Program-made: the position numbers and the translations under genes | NCBI GenBank assembly: GCA_036496605.1 | Contig: DASXKV010000006.1 | Coordinates: forward strand, 1-64,000 | Reading direction: 5' to 3' | Source of the DNA: Gemmatimonadaceae bacterium | GTDB taxonomy: Bacteria; Gemmatimonadota; Gemmatimonadetes; Gemmatimonadales; Gemmatimonadaceae | Length of the DNA stretch: 64,000 nt | Notes under the pieces: generated by a model | What the model was told of the DNA's origin: nothing | Databases searched by the model: none | Seen by the model: the letters and a program-made list of their open reading frames with translations, nothing else | Shown: positions 62,187-64,000 of the stretch, in pieces | Layout: the number at the start of each line of letters is the position of its first letter | How positions within the stretch are numbered: position 1 is the first letter of the stretch

Positions 62187-62429
62187 TCACGTCCTCCAAC
62201 TCAGCTCATACAGCTCCGAGTCGTTCAGCACCTGCCAATCCTTTGGGTAGGCCCGAACCCGGCGGAATCCGGCCTCGGATTCGAAGATCAGCGATGGAGC
62301 GTCGTCGGCGAAGCTGACCTCCCGTACGCGCCAGACACGCCCCTCCTCGTCGGCGACCGCTCGCCACGGTCGATCCGAGCGGCTACGCACGCGCCCATAG
62401 GCGCTGCGGCTGGGATCGACGGAGCTCAT
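62187..62429 (-). CDS. Small conserved protein, paralogue of the one at 46126
   Basis: An 80-residue form (starting MSSVDPSRSAYGRVRS) matches the layout of the 83-residue protein at 46126: DEEGRVWRVREVSFADDAPSLIFESEAGFRRVRAYPKDWQVLNDSELYELSWR. The same frame reaches 62537 (116 residues), with an Arg-rich lead; I prefer the shorter start because of the length match. Unknown function, no signal peptide. It follows a GH9 gene and precedes an ADOP gene. Confidence 0.65.
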   Translation of the reverse strand: MSSVDPSRSAYGRVRSRSDRPWRAVADEEGRVWRVREVSFADDAPSLIFESEAGFRRVRAYPKDWQVLNDSELYELSWRT

Positions 62430-62624
62430 TGGCGAAGCGACTCTGGGGGCGCCGACAACATGTTTGTTGGTGTATCGGAAGCTGGATGCCACAGGTTCGA
62501 AAATCAACCGATTCACCTGTCGAGAGCGCCGTGCCATCTCGACGACCGAGCCGACGGTCGGACCCCTAACGACGTAGCGCCGCTGGGTTGAGACGGCCTA
62601 ACGCGGCCAAGAACGTAGCTACCG

Positions 62625-64000
62625 TCAGTTCCCTCCGCGGCGCAGCTTGAACGCCGTCGATTTCGTCTTGCCGGTCGCTGCTCGATCGTTTTGTACGGTC
62701 GACGCGCTGTCGCCTTCCGCCGCATAGCCAGAGATCAAATACACGAGGCTCGCCGTCCCGTCCATGATCGGCTCGTTCGTCGAGTAGTCACCAATGTCGT
62801 CGTGATACACGATGAAGCCGGTGTTGAACAGCGCGTACTCGTCGGCGTCGTGGAGTGCGATGCCCTTGAGGTTCTGATAGATCGAGCGATAGACGGGTCC
62901 GTCGAGGAGGCCGCCGCGCAACTTGTCGACGCCGAGCGCCTTCGCGACCGCCGAGTGCGGATCGTGCGCCCAGACGCCATCGTTAGGCCAGCCGATCACC
63001 ATCGACGTCCCCCACGGATTCGTCCCGAGCAGCCAGTCGAGCGCTGCCTGCTCGTACTCGCGGTACTGCTCGTCGCCAGTCATCTTGCGGTAGAGCATCG
63101 CCTGCGTCGCAAATGCCGTCATGAGATCGTTGGAGCACCAGATGAACGGGATGCCGACGCGAAAGCCGTTTGTGGCGCGAGCGATCACGGCCTCGATGCC
63201 GCGACGGTAGTAATCCTCCATCTCGCGCTTGATTCCCGCGCCTAACGCGGAACGCCACGTCTCGTAGTGGCCGTTGTTGTACCAGGGGAAGAACTCGTAA
63301 TGGCGCGCGGTATCCGCACCCATCCAAGGCGTCACCGGCTCTTCTTCCGCGAACGACACCGCCTGGCCGAGGAGCATGCGGTCACCCGTGAGAGCGTAGA
63401 GCTCGGCGGCGCCGAGCTCCATGTCGTCCACCCAGTTCGCCTCCTCGTAGAAGTACGGGGCGTGTCCCGGCGCCGTCTGGCACACGCCGTGGTTCTGCGT
63501 GCCTAACACAAACGCGAGCAGCGCATGGCGTTTGAGTGAATCGGCGAATACCGTGTCGCGCTGGGTGTAGAGTATCGAGCCGAGGCTGAAAGCCGAGGCG
63601 TACTTCCCTGCTGTCGAGGCGAGTCCCGTCGATCGATTCTTGTACCCGAATAACCCCTGTGGATGACCGGTACATTGATATACCGGCCGCTCTTTCCCCT
63701 TGCCCCAGCCGTAGTCCGTCGAGTCGTTCCACGGTAGATCGAAGTACGTATGATCTCGATCGTCGCCGACCTGGTTGTACATCTCGCCATAGCTCGGGAA
63801 CATGCGCACGAGCCACTCGAGACCGTGTCGCGCCTCGTCGAGCACGTCGGGAACTCCATTCTTTCCCGCGACACCGCGCCCGTCGAACTCGTCCCCGAAT
63901 GCGTCGCGATGGTCTCGATAGGCAAGCAGCATCATGTACGTCGCGTTTGCGGAGGTCGCGACGTATTGCAGATAATCCGATGCGTCGGCCCAACCGCCGC
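62625..64000 (-). CDS. Glycoside hydrolase family 9 enzyme (partial, N-terminus outside window)
   Basis: The frame enters from the right edge reading GGWADASDYLQYVATSANATY, which matches the GGWYDAGDY entry of GH9 catalytic domains. It continues NGVPDVLDEARHGLEWLVRMF, CTGHPQGLFGYKNRSTGLASTAGKYASAFSLGS, NPWGTSMVIGWPNDGVWAHDPHSAVAKALG and GDYSTNEPIMDGTASLVYLISGYA. The N-E of YSTNEP is the likely catalytic acid/base. At least 458 residues are present to the stop at 62625; the signal and N-terminal domain lie beyond 64000. A beta-1,4-glucanase or related activity is expected. Confidence 0.9.
   Translation of the reverse strand, partial: GGWADASDYLQYVATSANATYMMLLAYRDHRDAFGDEFDGRGVAGKNGVPDVLDEARHGLEWLVRMFPSYGEMYNQVGDDRDHTYFDLPWNDSTDYGWGKGKERPVYQCTGHPQGLFGYKNRSTGLASTAGKYASAFSLGSILYTQRDTVFADSLKRHALLAFVLGTQNHGVCQTAPGHAPYFYEEANWVDDMELGAAELYALTGDRMLLGQAVSFAEEEPVTPWMGADTARHYEFFPWYNNGHYETWRSALGAGIKREMEDYYRRGIEAVIARATNGFRVGIPFIWCSNDLMTAFATQAMLYRKMTGDEQYREYEQAALDWLLGTNPWGTSMVIGWPNDGVWAHDPHSAVAKALGVDKLRGGLLDGPVYRSIYQNLKGIALHDADEYALFNTGFIVYHDDIGDYSTNEPIMDGTASLVYLISGYAAEGDSASTVQNDRAATGKTKSTAFKLRRGGN

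Larger units (their letters stand above)
838..63247. repeat. Highly iterated heptamer CCTAACG (about 70 copies)
   Basis: By eye I find 43 plus-strand CCTAACG and 27 minus-strand (CGTTAGG) copies. First bases, plus: 5771, 5781, 5932, 7900, 8931, 9185, 9782, 12412, 14740, 15629, 16467, 17371, 18639, 18770, 20424, 21686, 22084, 22517, 22923, 28756, 29988, 31145, 32515, 33608, 33623, 35728, 36302, 39132, 42049, 48095, 51557, 54571, 56576, 56819, 58752, 60062, 60302, 61117, 61354, 61988, 62565, 62597, 63241. Minus: 838, 4883, 6842, 7304, 12335, 14070, 14410, 25463, 27262, 27831, 28907, 31430, 37308, 39875, 46046, 46119, 47710, 49162, 49920, 51933, 54006, 54052, 57376, 57883, 58150, 58363, 62981. 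At about 65% GC, 7-8 would be expected. Many have a preceding G (GCCTAACG). Confidence 0.85.

Noticed and set aside
1-64000. rRNA, tRNA, prophage or conjugation genes
   Set aside because: I looked for cloverleaf and rRNA-like sequence and for integrase, terminase, relaxase or complete transposase motifs and saw none. A short tRNA could still be missed by eye.

Overview
The window is about 64 kb of GC-rich (roughly 65%), densely coding bacterial chromosome with no rRNA, tRNA, CRISPR, phage or complete insertion sequence that I can see. The gene content fits a Gram-negative soil bacterium, most likely Gemmatimonadota (Acidobacteriota is the main alternative). Supporting features are four long duplicated MacB/FtsX-type orphan permeases (ADOP type), a sortilin/VPS10-like BNR-repeat secreted protein, a large secreted M14 metallopeptidase, several secreted amidohydrolases, a Ser/Thr kinase fused to a TolB-like/TPR region, and a meso-diaminopimelate murein-recycling ligase (mpl). 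The phylum is an inference.

Layout. 1-7.9 kb: 14-bp tandem repeats, Ser/Thr kinase, a phosphofructokinase with pyrophosphate-type signatures, a small-membrane-protein/SRPBCC/GNAT/DinB cluster, a secreted proline-rich SdrD/Cna-B-like protein with a strong terminator, and two unknown proteins. 7.9-16.3 kb: a lipoprotein, a frameshifted aminoglycoside acetyltransferase-like gene, a PAS histidine kinase, a Dph6-type ATP pyrophosphatase, a degenerate receiver, a secreted TIM-barrel amidohydrolase, a methyltransferase, a GNAT protein, and a remnant of a GspE/PilB ATPase. 16.3-23.2 kb: a GH16 lipoprotein, a histidine kinase/receiver pair, a penicillin-acylase-family hydrolase, a membrane protein and a methyltransferase. 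23.3-30.6 kb: a 405-bp inverted-repeat element, then an apparent envelope cluster (membrane fusion protein, ABC ATPase, two FtsX-type permeases, TIGR03546-like and TIGR03545-like proteins). 30.6-46.0 kb: amidohydrolases, a ferritin-like protein, a D-aminoacylase-like enzyme with an in-frame insertion, a PLP decarboxylase, and three ADOP permeases. 46.1-52.9 kb: small conserved proteins, a membrane/spermidine-synthase fusion, mpl and lipoproteins. 53-64 kb: the M14 peptidase, the BNR/sortilin protein, a fourth ADOP permease, a small protein paralogous to one at 46.1 kb, and a GH9 glycosidase cut by the window end.

Together the genes suggest a scavenging lifestyle: secreted proteases, glycosidases (GH9, GH16) and amidohydrolases degrade polymers, many exporter-type permeases serve the envelope, and several sensor/regulator pairs respond to the environment.

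The most striking non-genic signals are: (i) a heptamer, CCTAACG, that I count about 70 times on both strands, inside and outside genes, against roughly 7-8 expected; (ii) telomere-like G-rich arrays built on GGGGTTA/GGGGCTA that sit at gene ends and in two cases supply the stop codon; (iii) a 138-bp in-frame insertion in a deacylase gene flanked by an 8-bp direct repeat; and (iv) a 405-bp element with 31-bp terminal inverted repeats. All counts were made by eye.
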